A stretch of 64,000 bases of DNA from Planctomycetota bacterium (GTDB lineage: Bacteria; Planctomycetota; UBA8742; UBA2392). A program made the position numbers and the translations under genes. The notes beneath the pieces are model-generated. The model did no database searches and was not told the origin of the DNA. It worked only from the letters and a program-made list of their open reading frames with translations. Every line of letters starts with the position of its first letter. Position 1 is the stretch's first letter. Below are positions 1-7,812 of this stretch, one piece after another. The stretch lies in the NCBI GenBank assembly GCA_019636195.1, contig JAHBYA010000003.1, forward strand, positions 124,001 through 188,000, read 5' to 3'.

Positions 1-2
1 AC

Positions 3-446
3 ACGGACGCATTGTGGGAGCTATTGAGTCCTGACGCCCAGACATTTTACCGCCTCGAGTTAGCAGGGCCCAACGGTGTCCGCGCGACCGTAAAGCTTGA
101 AAAAGCGGCACTTGCCCCTGGTTCCATGATCTCGCCCGAGCTGCGCAAGCAAAAGGAAGCTTTTCTCAAGACTATGCCGGAAGATCCGGACAACATGACG
201 CCTAAAGATTACCACGCCTGGCGGTTACAAAAGGAGCTGACGCCGGAGAACATTGCCAACCAGAGCCGGCTGTTCGCGCGGGACAACATTGAGCGCATTG
301 AGCTTGACGTGGACCGGGCAACGGTGACCCTGAAGCACGGCGACCCCCGGCAGTATTCATGGTTTCGTCACAGTGGGGTCTGGAAATTTGACCTCGTTCC
401 TAGCATGCTGCGCGCCCTTGAAGAGGCGAGACAGGCTTCAAGGTAA
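3..446 (+). CDS. Hypothetical protein, 5'-truncated by window edge
   Basis: The reading frame is open from the left edge of the window, so the true start lies upstream; a TTG at 12 is only the first internal start-like codon. About 147 residues are visible, ending at TAA 446. The visible part is hydrophilic and soluble-looking, with no transmembrane segment or recognisable motif; charged stretches (residues near PEDPDNMTPKDYHAWRLQKE) look helical. It lies 47 bases upstream of a lipoprotein gene on the same strand, so the two could be cotranscribed. I do not recognise the family and assign no function. Confidence 0.6.
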   Translation, partial: TDALWELLSPDAQTFYRLELAGPNGVRATVKLEKAALAPGSMISPELRKQKEAFLKTMPEDPDNMTPKDYHAWRLQKELTPENIANQSRLFARDNIERIELDVDRATVTLKHGDPRQYSWFRHSGVWKFDLVPSMLRALEEARQASR

Positions 447-493
447 GAGTCGCTCATAAGAATCCGAAAACCCATACATAGGAAAGGTGGGCA

Positions 494-1090
494 ATGAGAA
501 ACGTGTTCAAGGTAGCGCCGGTACTGGCGTTGATTTTCATGTTGTCGGCGTGCGGCGGGGGCGGCGGAACGCCGGACCCGGACCCGATCGCCAAGGGCGT
601 CGTTGACGCGATCACGGGCGAGAGCTTCAGCAAAATCTGGGGCTACTACCCCGCGCATGTGCATGACATCGGCAAAGGCCAGGCAGAAGCCAAGACCTGG
701 CGCATGAAGGAAGGCTGGGAGCGCTGGAAGGACCTTAAGCCTCGCTTTGAAGGCGACAACGGCCTCGACCCCAAGGACAAGTCCGGCATCACCGGCGGCG
801 AAGAGAAGTGGATTGGCGCCTCTGACGCAGAGCGCCACGCGGTGTTCCTGGGCCTGTACCGCATCTACACCGCGGACGACTGGGAGAAGCGCCTGAAGGA
901 AGGCGGCTGGTACATGGCGTCGCGCAACGTGAAGCTGGATGTTGAAGGGCAGGGCACAGCTGAGTTCCGCTTCCGCAACCGCTACAACGACAGCATTGAA
1001 GTGGGCTGCACGCGCGAGAACGGCCTGTGGTACCTGGCCGGCGTGGAAGTGAACATCGACAAGAAGATGCCTGAGAAGCCCAAGGACTAG
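494..1090 (+). CDS. Hypothetical lipoprotein
   Basis: A 198-residue protein with an N-terminal signal sequence ending in the lipobox LSAC, followed by a short Gly-rich and Asp/Pro-rich tether (CGGGGGTPDPDP). It should therefore be cleaved by signal peptidase II and anchored by a lipidated Cys at residue 20. The remainder is a soluble alpha/beta-looking domain rich in Trp and Gly with no motif I recognise. A purine-rich AGGAAAGG sequence sits just before the ATG. A strong hairpin follows the stop codon (1107-1134), so the transcript probably ends here. Function unknown; the lipoprotein call is well supported. Confidence 0.75.
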   Translation: MRNVFKVAPVLALIFMLSACGGGGGTPDPDPIAKGVVDAITGESFSKIWGYYPAHVHDIGKGQAEAKTWRMKEGWERWKDLKPRFEGDNGLDPKDKSGITGGEEKWIGASDAERHAVFLGLYRIYTADDWEKRLKEGGWYMASRNVKLDVEGQGTAEFRFRNRYNDSIEVGCTRENGLWYLAGVEVNIDKKMPEKPKD

Positions 1091-1106
1091 TCCGGGTTGA
1101 AACTCA

Positions 1107-1134
1107 AAAGGGGCGCGCGCATGCGCGCCCCTTT
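1107..1134 (+). terminator. Hairpin terminator after the lipoprotein gene
   Basis: Perfect 12-bp arms (1107-1118 and 1123-1134) enclose a GCAT loop; the stem is AAAGGGGCGCGC. It lies 16 bases after the stop codon. There is only a short T run after the stem, so efficiency is uncertain. Confidence 0.7.
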
Positions 1135-1171
1135 CATGTTTCCCTCTCCGTCCCGAGCGACTGCGCGCCCT

Positions 1172-1199
1172 TTGCAATTGTTGGCGCGCTGCCTAAAGT
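1172..1199 (+). promoter_or_regulatory. Promoter for the biotin carboxylase gene, likely leaderless
   Basis: TTGCAA at 1172-1177 and TAAAGT at 1194-1199 are separated by 16 bases. Only six bases (1200-1205) separate the -10 from the ATG at 1206, and there is no Shine-Dalgarno sequence. Transcription would start at or within a base or two of the start codon, giving a leaderless mRNA. Confidence 0.5.
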
Positions 1200-1205
1200 C
1201 CCGCA

Positions 1206-2693
1206 ATGTTCAGCAAGGTTCTGATTGCCAACCGCGGCGAGATTGCCCTGCGCGTGATTCGCGCCTGCCGCAAACTTGGTGTCGCCAGCGTTGCGGTCTT
1301 TTCCGACGCCGATGCCCACCTGCCTTTTGTGCAGCAGGCCGATGAAGCCCACTACCTTGGGCCATCGCCCGCTGCCGACAGCTACCTGAACATGCAGGCG
1401 ATTGTTGACCTTGCCAAGCGCCACGGTGCACAGGCGATTCACCCGGGCTATGGCTTTCTGGCTGAGAACGCGGCGTTTGCAAAGCTATGCGAAGACAGCG
1501 GCGTGAAGTTTATCGGCCCCGGCAGCGCGGCCATTGACCGCCTTGGCGACAAGCGCAACGCTAAAGCCGTTGCCGAGCAAGCAGGCGTGCCCGTGACGCC
1601 CTGGATCAAGTGCGAAGGCAAGGTCGATGCTGCAACCGTCAAAGCCATCGCAGCCATCGGCTACCCGGTAATGATCAAGCCCGCTGCCGGCGGCGGCGGC
1701 AAAGGCATGCACAAGGCCAGCAGCGAAGCCGACCTGGCCGAGCTGCTGCCCAAGGCCGCCCGCGAAGCCAAAGCCAGCTTTGGCGACGACGCCCTGCTGG
1801 TCGAAAAGTACCTGGAAACTCCGCGCCACATCGAGGTGCAGTTGCTTGCCGACGAGCACGGCCATGCGATGCACCTGTGGGAGCGCGAGTGCAGCCTGCA
1901 ACGCAGGCATCAGAAGTTGCTTGAAGAAACACCCAGCCCCAGCCTGACACCGGTTATGCGCGCCGCCATCTGTGCAGACGCCGTGAAGATCGCCAAGACC
2001 GCGGGCTACGCCAACGCCGGCACATGCGAGTTCCTGCTCGATGGCGACAAGTGGTACTTCTGCGAAGTGAACACGCGCTTGCAGGTGGAACACCCGGTCA
2101 CGGAGCAGGTGACAGGCGTTGACCTGGTCGAGTGGCAATTGCGCATCGCAAGCGGCGAGAAACTTACGTTGCAGCAGCAGGACATCCGCCAGCGGGGCCA
2201 CGCCATCGAGCTGCGCATCAACAGCGAAGACCCCTACGCGGGCTTCATGCCGAGCCTTGGCTACATCGAAGCGTTTGAGCCGCCCGCCGGCGATGGCTTG
2301 CGCGTGGATGCCGGCTACGCAGCCGGCGACAGTGTGACGCAGTTCTATGATTCGCTGATGGCCAAGCTGATCGTGCACGAAAACGATCGTGCGGCTTGCA
2401 TCGCGCGCGCCAGGGCGGCCCTGTGCGAGTTCATGGTGGTGGGGGTGGCAACGACGGTGCCGTTTCACCTTGCATTGCTGGACCACCCGGATGTGCAAGC
2501 CGGCAAGTTCGATATTCACTGGGTCGAAAAGCACATGACCGAGCTGACAAAACGCGGCCGTGAAGCCGACGCGGCTGTGCTGGCGGCACTGATGGAGTAT
2601 CGAAGGCAGGAAAAGGTGCGCGCGGCCCAAAGCAAAGCCGGCGAAACACACTTTGACCCCTGGAGTTCCAGCAGCCTGCCCCGGCTGAGGTGA
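1206..2693 (+). CDS. Biotin carboxylase subunit of an acyl-CoA carboxylase
   Basis: A 495-residue ATP-grasp protein of the AccC/PccA family. It uses ATP and bicarbonate to carboxylate the biotin carried by a partner protein. It opens with FSKVLIANRGEIALRVIRA. The Gly-rich ATP loop (KPAAGGGGKGM) is near residue 157 and the EVNTRLQVEHPVTE signature near residue 288. It is longer than AccC (about 450) by a C-terminal extension whose last residues coincide with a repeat copy at the gene junction. The next gene supplies the biotin domain, and mutase and epimerase genes follow, so propionyl-CoA is the likely substrate; acetyl-CoA is less likely because a separate accBC pair occurs at 23.5-25.4 kb. 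No carboxyltransferase gene is present in the window. No ribosome site precedes the ATG. Confidence 0.9.
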   Translation: MFSKVLIANRGEIALRVIRACRKLGVASVAVFSDADAHLPFVQQADEAHYLGPSPAADSYLNMQAIVDLAKRHGAQAIHPGYGFLAENAAFAKLCEDSGVKFIGPGSAAIDRLGDKRNAKAVAEQAGVPVTPWIKCEGKVDAATVKAIAAIGYPVMIKPAAGGGGKGMHKASSEADLAELLPKAAREAKASFGDDALLVEKYLETPRHIEVQLLADEHGHAMHLWERECSLQRRHQKLLEETPSPSLTPVMRAAICADAVKIAKTAGYANAGTCEFLLDGDKWYFCEVNTRLQVEHPVTEQVTGVDLVEWQLRIASGEKLTLQQQDIRQRGHAIELRINSEDPYAGFMPSLGYIEAFEPPAGDGLRVDAGYAAGDSVTQFYDSLMAKLIVHENDRAACIARARAALCEFMVVGVATTVPFHLALLDHPDVQAGKFDIHWVEKHMTELTKRGREADAAVLAALMEYRRQEKVRAAQSKAGETHFDPWSSSSLPRLR

Positions 2694-2721
2694 ACAAGAA
2701 CCGCGTGCGTAAGCGCGCGGC
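2693..2721. repeat. Partial copy of the dispersed palindromic repeat
   Basis: These 29 bases are identical to 55036-55064, the left end of a 76-bp palindromic element. The copy sits exactly at the junction between the biotin carboxylase stop codon and the biotin carrier gene. A CTGGAGTTCC block also occurs with both copies (2660-2669 and 55078-55087), though in a different order relative to the shared 29 bases. Confidence 0.7.
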
Positions 2722-2731
2722 GTGCAAGAAT

Positions 2732-3247
2732 ATGGAGTACGAAGTCGAAATTGACGGCCAGAAACACCGCGTGCGCTTTTTTGAGCGCGACGGGGCGCTG
2801 CACGTTGAGCACGCGGGTGGCACCTACCCGGTGACGGCGCAGACGGCCCTGCGCAGCAAGGTGCAGGTGGCGCGCTTCAACGGCGACAACGTGCGCTTTG
2901 GCTATCACCACAGCAAAGAAGGCACCGACATCGTGCTCGATGGCGTGATTTACAGCGCCCGCGTGCGCGAGCTTGAGCATGTGCGGCTGTCAGCCGTCAC
3001 GGCACGCAAAGCCGCGGCCGGCAAGCTTGAGGTCAAGGCGCCCATGCCCGGCATGGTGGTCGCGATCAAGGTGGCGGTGGGGGACACAGTCAAGAAAAAC
3101 CAGAGCCTGCTCAGCCTGCATGCCATGAAGCTCGAAAACGACATCCGCAGCCCGCGCGAGGGCGTGGTCGAAGCCGTACTCGTGCGACCCAACGAAGTGC
3201 TCGAAAAAGGCGCCGTGATGATCAAGCTCGGCCCGGTGCAGCCATGA
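2732..3247 (+). CDS. Biotin carboxyl carrier protein
   Basis: A 171-residue carrier ending in a biotinyl/lipoyl domain. The motif HAMKLEND near the C-terminus contains the Lys that is biotinylated; a PMPG turn precedes it, as usual. The N-terminal 80 residues form a small domain like that found between biotin carboxylase and BCCP domains in propionyl-CoA carboxylases. A GTG at 2690 overlaps the upstream stop and would add 14 basic residues, but those are encoded by the dispersed repeat at 2693-2721, so I prefer the ATG at 2732. It overlaps the mutase gene by four bases, indicating translational coupling. It should work with the upstream biotin carboxylase; the carboxyltransferase partner is not in the window. 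Confidence 0.85.
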   Translation: MEYEVEIDGQKHRVRFFERDGALHVEHAGGTYPVTAQTALRSKVQVARFNGDNVRFGYHHSKEGTDIVLDGVIYSARVRELEHVRLSAVTARKAAAGKLEVKAPMPGMVVAIKVAVGDTVKKNQSLLSLHAMKLENDIRSPREGVVEAVLVRPNEVLEKGAVMIKLGPVQP

Positions 3248-4908
3248 GCGTACAGGAAGACTACATCCGCTGGCTTGAAGGGCCGCGCAAGGCCTTTGTC
3301 GCCAAGGCTCGCGAACGGCGCGAGAAGTTTGAGACTTCTTCGGGCTGCGAAATCCCGCCGCTGGCTCTGCCCGCGCCCGGCGCCCTTGCCCCGCACGGTG
3401 AAGCCGACTACACCGCCAAGCTTGGCTTTCCCGGCGAATACCCCTTCACGCGCGGCGTGTACCCCAGCATGTACCGCGGGCGATTCTGGACCATGCGCCA
3501 GTACGCGGGCTTTGCCGACGCCGAAGAAAGCAACAAGCGGTATCGCTACCTGATGCAACAGGGCGTCACGGGCCTGAGCATCGCGTTTGACCTGCCCACG
3601 CAAATCGGCTACGACAGCGACCACGCCATGGCGCTGGGCGAAGTCGGCAAGGTCGGCGTGCCCGTGTGCAGCAGCGCCGACATGGCTGTGCTGCTGGACG
3701 GCATACCGCTGGACCAGGCCAGCACCAGCATGACCATCAACTCCAGCGCCGCGTGCCTGCTGGCGTTTTACCTGATTGAAGCCGACAAGCAGAACGTGCC
3801 CTGGGCAAAGCTGCGCGGCACGCTGCAGAACGACCTGCTGAAAGAGTTTGTTGCGCGCGGCACGTACATCTATCCGCCGCGGCCCAGCCTGCGCCTGACG
3901 ACCGACATCATCGAGTTTTGCGCCCGCGAAGTGCCCAACTTCAATGCCATCAGCATCAGCGGCTACCACATTCGTGAAGCGGGCAGCACGGCGGCGCAGG
4001 AAATCGCGTTTACGCTGGCCAACGGCTTGTGCTACGTCGAGCACGCAGTCAAGCGCGGGCTTGATGTCAACGACTTCGGCAAGAACCTGAGTTTTTTCTT
4101 TAACGGCCACAACAACCTGCTTGAAGAAGTCGCCAAGTATCGGGCCGCGCGCCGCCTGTGGGCCAAGCTGATGCGCGAGCGCTTCAGTGCCACCGACGAG
4201 AAGGCGCTGATGTTGCGCTTTCACACCCAGACCGCGGGCAGCATGCTTACGGCCCAGCAGCCTGAAAACAACATCGTGCGCACGGCGTTGCAGGCGCTGG
4301 CGGCTGTGCTGGGCGGCACGCAAAGCCTGCACACCAACAGCTATGACGAGGCGCTTGCATTGCCGACCGAGAAGTCGGTCAACATTGCGCTGCGCACGCA
4401 GCAGATTCTGGCGTACGAGTCAGGCGTCGCCGACACGCCGGACCCGCTGGCCGGCAGCTATCTGGTTGAGCAACTGACAGACGAACTTGAAGCCAAGGCA
4501 GAAGCGCTGATTGCCGCCGTCGATGAACGCGGCGGCAGCGTGGGCGCCATTGAACAGAAGTTCATGCAGGGTGAAATTGCCCGTGCGGCGCTTCAGTACC
4601 AGCGCGGCATAGAGCGGGGCGAGCAGGTTGTCGTGGGCGTCAACAAGTTTCAATCCGCCGATGAAGCCCAGCCCGAATTGCAGGGCATCAACCCCGAGGC
4701 CACAAAGAGGCAACTGAAGCGGCTGTCCGAATTCAAGGCGGGCCGGGACGGGGCATTGGTGAAAAAGTCACTGGCTGAACTTTCCGACACAGCCACAGGC
4801 GACGGAAATCTGGTGCCGAAAATTCTCGCGGCATTGCGTTCCAAGGCGACATTGGGCGAGGTCTGCGATACCATGCGCGCCGTGTTCGGTGAGTATCGGG
4901 ACAGTTAG
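3244..4908 (+). CDS. mutA: Methylmalonyl-CoA mutase, catalytic (TIM-barrel) subunit
   Basis: A 554-residue protein matching the substrate-binding half of adenosylcobalamin-dependent methylmalonyl-CoA mutase, which interconverts methylmalonyl-CoA and succinyl-CoA. Family signatures are visible: [18 protein letters not shown] near residue 115, the Arg-containing RPSLRLTTD near 215, and [10 protein letters not shown] near 240, which holds the catalytic His. The protein stops before the cobalamin-binding domain (no DxHxxG motif), so a separate small B12-binding subunit must be encoded elsewhere. The gene starts within the last codons of the biotin carrier gene (ATGA overlap) and is followed by an unknown gene and the epimerase. 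This is the propionate/odd-chain or branched-chain degradation route. Confidence 0.95.
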   Translation: MSVQEDYIRWLEGPRKAFVAKARERREKFETSSGCEIPPLALPAPGALAPHGEADYTAKLGFPGEYPFTRGVYPSMYRGRFWTMRQYAGFADAEESNKRYRYLMQQGVTGLSIAFDLPTQIGYDSDHAMALGEVGKVGVPVCSSADMAVLLDGIPLDQASTSMTINSSAACLLAFYLIEADKQNVPWAKLRGTLQNDLLKEFVARGTYIYPPRPSLRLTTDIIEFCAREVPNFNAISISGYHIREAGSTAAQEIAFTLANGLCYVEHAVKRGLDVNDFGKNLSFFFNGHNNLLEEVAKYRAARRLWAKLMRERFSATDEKALMLRFHTQTAGSMLTAQQPENNIVRTALQALAAVLGGTQSLHTNSYDEALALPTEKSVNIALRTQQILAYESGVADTPDPLAGSYLVEQLTDELEAKAEALIAAVDERGGSVGAIEQKFMQGEIARAALQYQRGIERGEQVVVGVNKFQSADEAQPELQGINPEATKRQLKRLSEFKAGRDGALVKKSLAELSDTATGDGNLVPKILAALRSKATLGEVCDTMRAVFGEYRDS

Positions 4909-4916
4909 GAACCAGC

Positions 4917-5477
4917 ATGGCATCGGGCGAAACCACGCGCAGCAAGCGCAACACCACATCTCGAATCAAGAAGCCGGGCGGCAACTCAAAACCTACCGCA
5001 TCCCACACAACGCTCAATGAGCGCAAGGCGCTGCTGGACCTGTGCGGGCAGATCGGCGCGTTGATCATCGGTCAGCGCCACGACCGCATGAACCAGGCCG
5101 TCGAGATCCTGCAAAAGCAGTCCGCGGCGCTGCTGCTGCAGCAGCACCTGGATGTGTGGCTGCCGCGCTTTCATGAACACGTCGAGGCCCTGGAAAAGGT
5201 GATCGGCAAGGACCTGAAGCTGAACGAGGGCAACCTCGTCAACGACCTCAAGACCAAGGTCAACGCGGCGGGGTACAAGAACCTGCGCGAGTTCGTGATC
5301 AAGCTGGTGCTGCCGGTAATCAGCTACCACGGCCTGCTGCTGTTCCTGAACAACGAGGCCCGCGTCTCGTTGCCGCCGGATGTGCGCGCCGAAGTCATCA
5401 CCAAGATGAATGCGATCAACAAGGTGCTGGGCGGGGCCTGTGCAGCCATGGTGCTGCAAGAGAGCATGGGCATTTAG
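4917..5477 (+). CDS. Conserved-context hypothetical protein between mutase and epimerase
   Basis: A 186-residue soluble protein starting eight bases after the mutase stop codon and ending nine bases before the epimerase start, so it is clearly in the operon. The first 35 residues are basic and rich in Ser/Thr/Lys and are probably disordered. The rest looks helical, with many Leu/Gln heptad-like stretches around residues 55-95 and a C-terminal hydrophobic segment (VLGGACAAMVLQESMGI). No signal peptide or clear transmembrane span is seen. I do not recognise the family. Position suggests an accessory role in the methylmalonyl-CoA pathway, but that is guilt by association only. Confidence 0.75.
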   Translation: MASGETTRSKRNTTSRIKKPGGNSKPTASHTTLNERKALLDLCGQIGALIIGQRHDRMNQAVEILQKQSAALLLQQHLDVWLPRFHEHVEALEKVIGKDLKLNEGNLVNDLKTKVNAAGYKNLREFVIKLVLPVISYHGLLLFLNNEARVSLPPDVRAEVITKMNAINKVLGGACAAMVLQESMGI

Positions 5478-5486
5478 GGTATCGCC

Positions 5487-5891
5487 ATGCGCCTTGACCA
5501 CATCGGCATTGCAGTTAAGACCATCGCCGAAGCCCGGGGCTTCTATGAAATCGGCTTGGGCCTTGGCACCGAGCCGGGCATTGAAGAAGTAGCCGGCGAG
5601 CAGGTGCGGGTGCTGAAGCTGATCGTGCCGCCGGGCACGCATATTGAACTGCTTGAGCCGATGAGCCCCGAAAGCGCGATCGGCAAGTTCATTGAAAAGC
5701 GCGGGCCTGGCATCCACCACTTGTGCTTTGCATGCGACAACATTGTCGCCGAGACCGCCCGGATGATTGAAGCCGGTTACACGCCGCTGTGGCCTGAGGC
5801 ACGGCTGGGGGCGGGCGGGTGCCTGGTGAACTTCTTTCACCCAAAGCAGACTCACGGGGTCTTGACAGAGCTGTCCCAGCCCCCTAATTAG
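5487..5891 (+). CDS. mce: Methylmalonyl-CoA epimerase
   Basis: A 134-residue single-domain vicinal-oxygen-chelate protein of the length usual for the family. It interconverts (S)- and (R)-methylmalonyl-CoA, linking propionyl-CoA carboxylase to the mutase. The metal ligands expected of the family are visible: His in LDHIGIAV at the start, His in GPGIHHLCF near residue 75, and Glu in GVLTELSQ near the C-terminus. It is the last gene of the block that begins at 1206; the following intergenic region holds a fresh promoter for acpP. Confidence 0.93.
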   Translation: MRLDHIGIAVKTIAEARGFYEIGLGLGTEPGIEEVAGEQVRVLKLIVPPGTHIELLEPMSPESAIGKFIEKRGPGIHHLCFACDNIVAETARMIEAGYTPLWPEARLGAGGCLVNFFHPKQTHGVLTELSQPPN

Positions 5892-5917
5892 GCGCCCCAT
5901 TAACGCCAGAGCGGTGC

Positions 5918-5946
5918 TTGCAGGGCAGGTTAGCCAACGCTAGACT
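5918..5946 (+). promoter_or_regulatory. Promoter for acpP-fabF
   Basis: TTGCAG (5918-5923) and TAGACT (5941-5946) with a 17-base spacer. An RNA hairpin with arms CGCGCC/GGCGCG and a GCAG loop (5957-5972) lies in the predicted 5' leader, before the GAAAGGGAG ribosome site of acpP. Confidence 0.55.
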
Positions 5947-6026
5947 TTCGCCCCATCGCGCCGCAGGGCGCGTCAAGTGTTTTGGCAAGTCCAGCCCCGG
6001 CAGGGGCTTGAGAAAGGGAGAGCAGC

Positions 6027-6284
6027 GTGCCGACACGAGAAGAAATTGAAGAGTCGGTAGTACAGATCGTGTGCGACCAGATGGGCGTGAGCCGCGACAA
6101 GGTCACGATGGAGACCTCGTTCGTCAACGACCTTGGCGCCGACAGCCTCGACACGGTCGAACTTGTCATGGAATTTGAAGACGAGTTCGAGCTCAACATC
6201 CCCGACGAAGACGCGGAGAAGATCCAGACCGTCGGCGACGCCGTGAAGTACATCGAGGAAAAGATCGCCAACAAGGCGTCTTAG
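6027..6284 (+). CDS. acpP: Acyl carrier protein
   Basis: An 85-residue acidic protein with the phosphopantetheine attachment site [14 protein letters not shown]; the modified Ser is residue 40. It carries growing acyl chains in type II fatty acid synthesis. The start is GTG at 6027, with AAAGGGAG seven bases upstream; no other start fits the family length. fabF follows 58 bases downstream on the same strand, the usual acpP-fabF pairing. The gene has its own promoter-like sequence at 5918-5946. Confidence 0.97.
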   Translation: MPTREEIEESVVQIVCDQMGVSRDKVTMETSFVNDLGADSLDTVELVMEFEDEFELNIPDEDAEKIQTVGDAVKYIEEKIANKAS

Positions 6285-6342
6285 CTCGCCAAATCGGGGG
6301 CTGCCCGCCGCGGCTTGGCCGCGGCTTTGACGGGAACCTTGC

Positions 6343-7599
6343 ATGTTCAATAACGGTCGCCGACGCGTTGTCATCACCGGCCTGGGTGTCATCTCGGCCA
6401 TCGGTAACGATGTGCCGACGTTCTGGCAAGGCGCCATCAAGGGCGCCAACGGCATTGAGTTGTGTCCTGACTTTGCCGAAGCCGGCTTGACGACCACCAT
6501 TGCCGGGCGCGTCAAAAACTTCGACGCCACCGTGCTGCTGGGCGACCGCAAGTACGCGCGTCAGACCGATCCCGTGGTGCACTTTGCCGTGGTGGCGGCG
6601 GGCGAAGCGCTGAAGGACTCCGGCCTGAACCTGGAAACCGAGGACCGTACCCGCATCGGGTGCATCATCGGCAGCGGCATCGGCGGCCTGGAAGAAATCT
6701 ACGACGGCACAAAGACCCTGATTGAACGCGGCCCGCGCCGCGTAAACCCGTTCTTCGTGCCCAAGATGATGCTGAACGCGGCGGCCGGCAACGTGGCGAT
6801 CCGCTACGGCTTGACCGGGCCGAACTTCGCCACCGCCAGCGCCTGCACCAGCGCCAATCACGCGCTGGGCATGGCGTTGCGCACCATCCAGTACGGCGAT
6901 GCGGACGTGATCTTTGCCGGCGGCAGCGAAGCCGCTTGCACCGTGCTGGGCATGGCCGGCTTCTGCGCCGCCCGCGCCATGAGCACCCGCAACGGTGATC
7001 CCAGCCGTGCAAGCCGCCCCTTCGACAAGGACCGCGACGGCTTTGTGATGGGCGAAGGCGCGGGCGTGCTGGTGTTCGAAGAGCTTGAACGCGCCAAGGC
7101 GCGCGGCGCGAAGATCTATGCCGAAGTCGCGGGCTTCGGCATGACCGATGACGCGTTTCACATCACCTCGCCCAGCGAAGACGGTGAAGGCGCCCGCCGC
7201 AGCATGGAACTTGCTGTGAAGGATTCAGGCCGCAAATTTGAAGAGTTCGACTACATCAACGCCCACGGCACCAGCACCGAGTACAACGACCGCAGCGAAA
7301 CGCTGGCGATCAAGCGTCTGTTCGGTGACCACGCGCGCAAGTTGATGGTCAGCAGCACCAAGAGCATGATCGGCCACCTGCTGGGCGCCTCCGGCGCCGT
7401 GGAACTGGTGGCGACCGCGCTGGCTGTGCACAACGACATCGCCCCGCCGACGCGCAACCTCGAGCAACCCGAAGAGGGGCTGGACCTCGACTATGTGCCG
7501 CACGAAGGGCGCAAGGCCACGGTACGCGCGGCGCTGTCCAACAGCTTCGGCTTCGGCGGCCATAACGCCACGATCGCGTTGGCCAAGTACTCTGCTTGA
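6343..7599 (+). CDS. fabF: Beta-ketoacyl-ACP synthase II
   Basis: A 418-residue condensing enzyme that elongates acyl-ACP with malonyl-ACP in fatty acid synthesis. The Cys-His-His triad is visible: Cys168 in TASACTSANH, His308 in NAHGTSTEYND and His345 in SMIGHLLGASGAVE. Length and order match FabF closely. It follows acpP on the same strand. A 213-base AT-richer gap after the stop contains an inverted repeat (7656-7684) and a promoter for the next gene. Confidence 0.97.
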   Translation: MFNNGRRRVVITGLGVISAIGNDVPTFWQGAIKGANGIELCPDFAEAGLTTTIAGRVKNFDATVLLGDRKYARQTDPVVHFAVVAAGEALKDSGLNLETEDRTRIGCIIGSGIGGLEEIYDGTKTLIERGPRRVNPFFVPKMMLNAAAGNVAIRYGLTGPNFATASACTSANHALGMALRTIQYGDADVIFAGGSEAACTVLGMAGFCAARAMSTRNGDPSRASRPFDKDRDGFVMGEGAGVLVFEELERAKARGAKIYAEVAGFGMTDDAFHITSPSEDGEGARRSMELAVKDSGRKFEEFDYINAHGTSTEYNDRSETLAIKRLFGDHARKLMVSSTKSMIGHLLGASGAVELVATALAVHNDIAPPTRNLEQPEEGLDLDYVPHEGRKATVRAALSNSFGFGGHNATIALAKYSA

Positions 7600-7618
7600 T
7601 ATGTCAAACGCAATCTAG

Positions 7619-7720
7619 CAATTGATCTGAGTGCGCATTTCCAATTGCATAAGTTGCCATGTGATGCAATTGTAGTCACATGGCGTCTCCTTGTCTGCTG
7701 TACAGACGGCGCTACAATTG
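7619..7720. promoter_or_regulatory. Intergenic control region: four CAATTG sites, an inverted repeat and a promoter
   Basis: CAATTG occurs at 7619, 7642, 7667 and 7715 (spacings 23, 25 and 48). The third copy lies in the centre of a perfect inverted repeat with arms GCCATGTGA (7656-7664) and TCACATGGC (7676-7684). A promoter-like TTGTCT (7691-7696), 16-base spacer and TACAAT (7713-7718) follows; its -10 overlaps the last CAATTG. The inverted repeat could be the fabF terminator or an operator for the surface-protein gene. Confidence 0.45.
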
Positions 7721-7812
7721 CACCCCTTGCTCACAGTCTGAGCTTCATCGTAATCAAGCCGCGGTCGTGGGTCCGTAGGCCTGATTCACTGACTATTCAG
7801 GAGAGAGCGTGT

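Noticed and set aside
368..1177. Long minus-strand frame opposite the lipoprotein gene
   Set aside because: It is the antisense shadow of a well-supported plus-strand gene with lipobox and ribosome site; its translation is Ala/Arg/His-rich low complexity with no motif.
1485..2651. 388-codon minus-strand open frame inside the biotin carboxylase gene
   Set aside because: High G+C produces long antisense frames. The plus-strand protein carries all family motifs; the antisense one has none.
2950..4332. 460-codon minus-strand open frame inside the mutase gene
   Set aside because: Shadow of the mutase gene, His/Ala/Arg-rich and without motifs.
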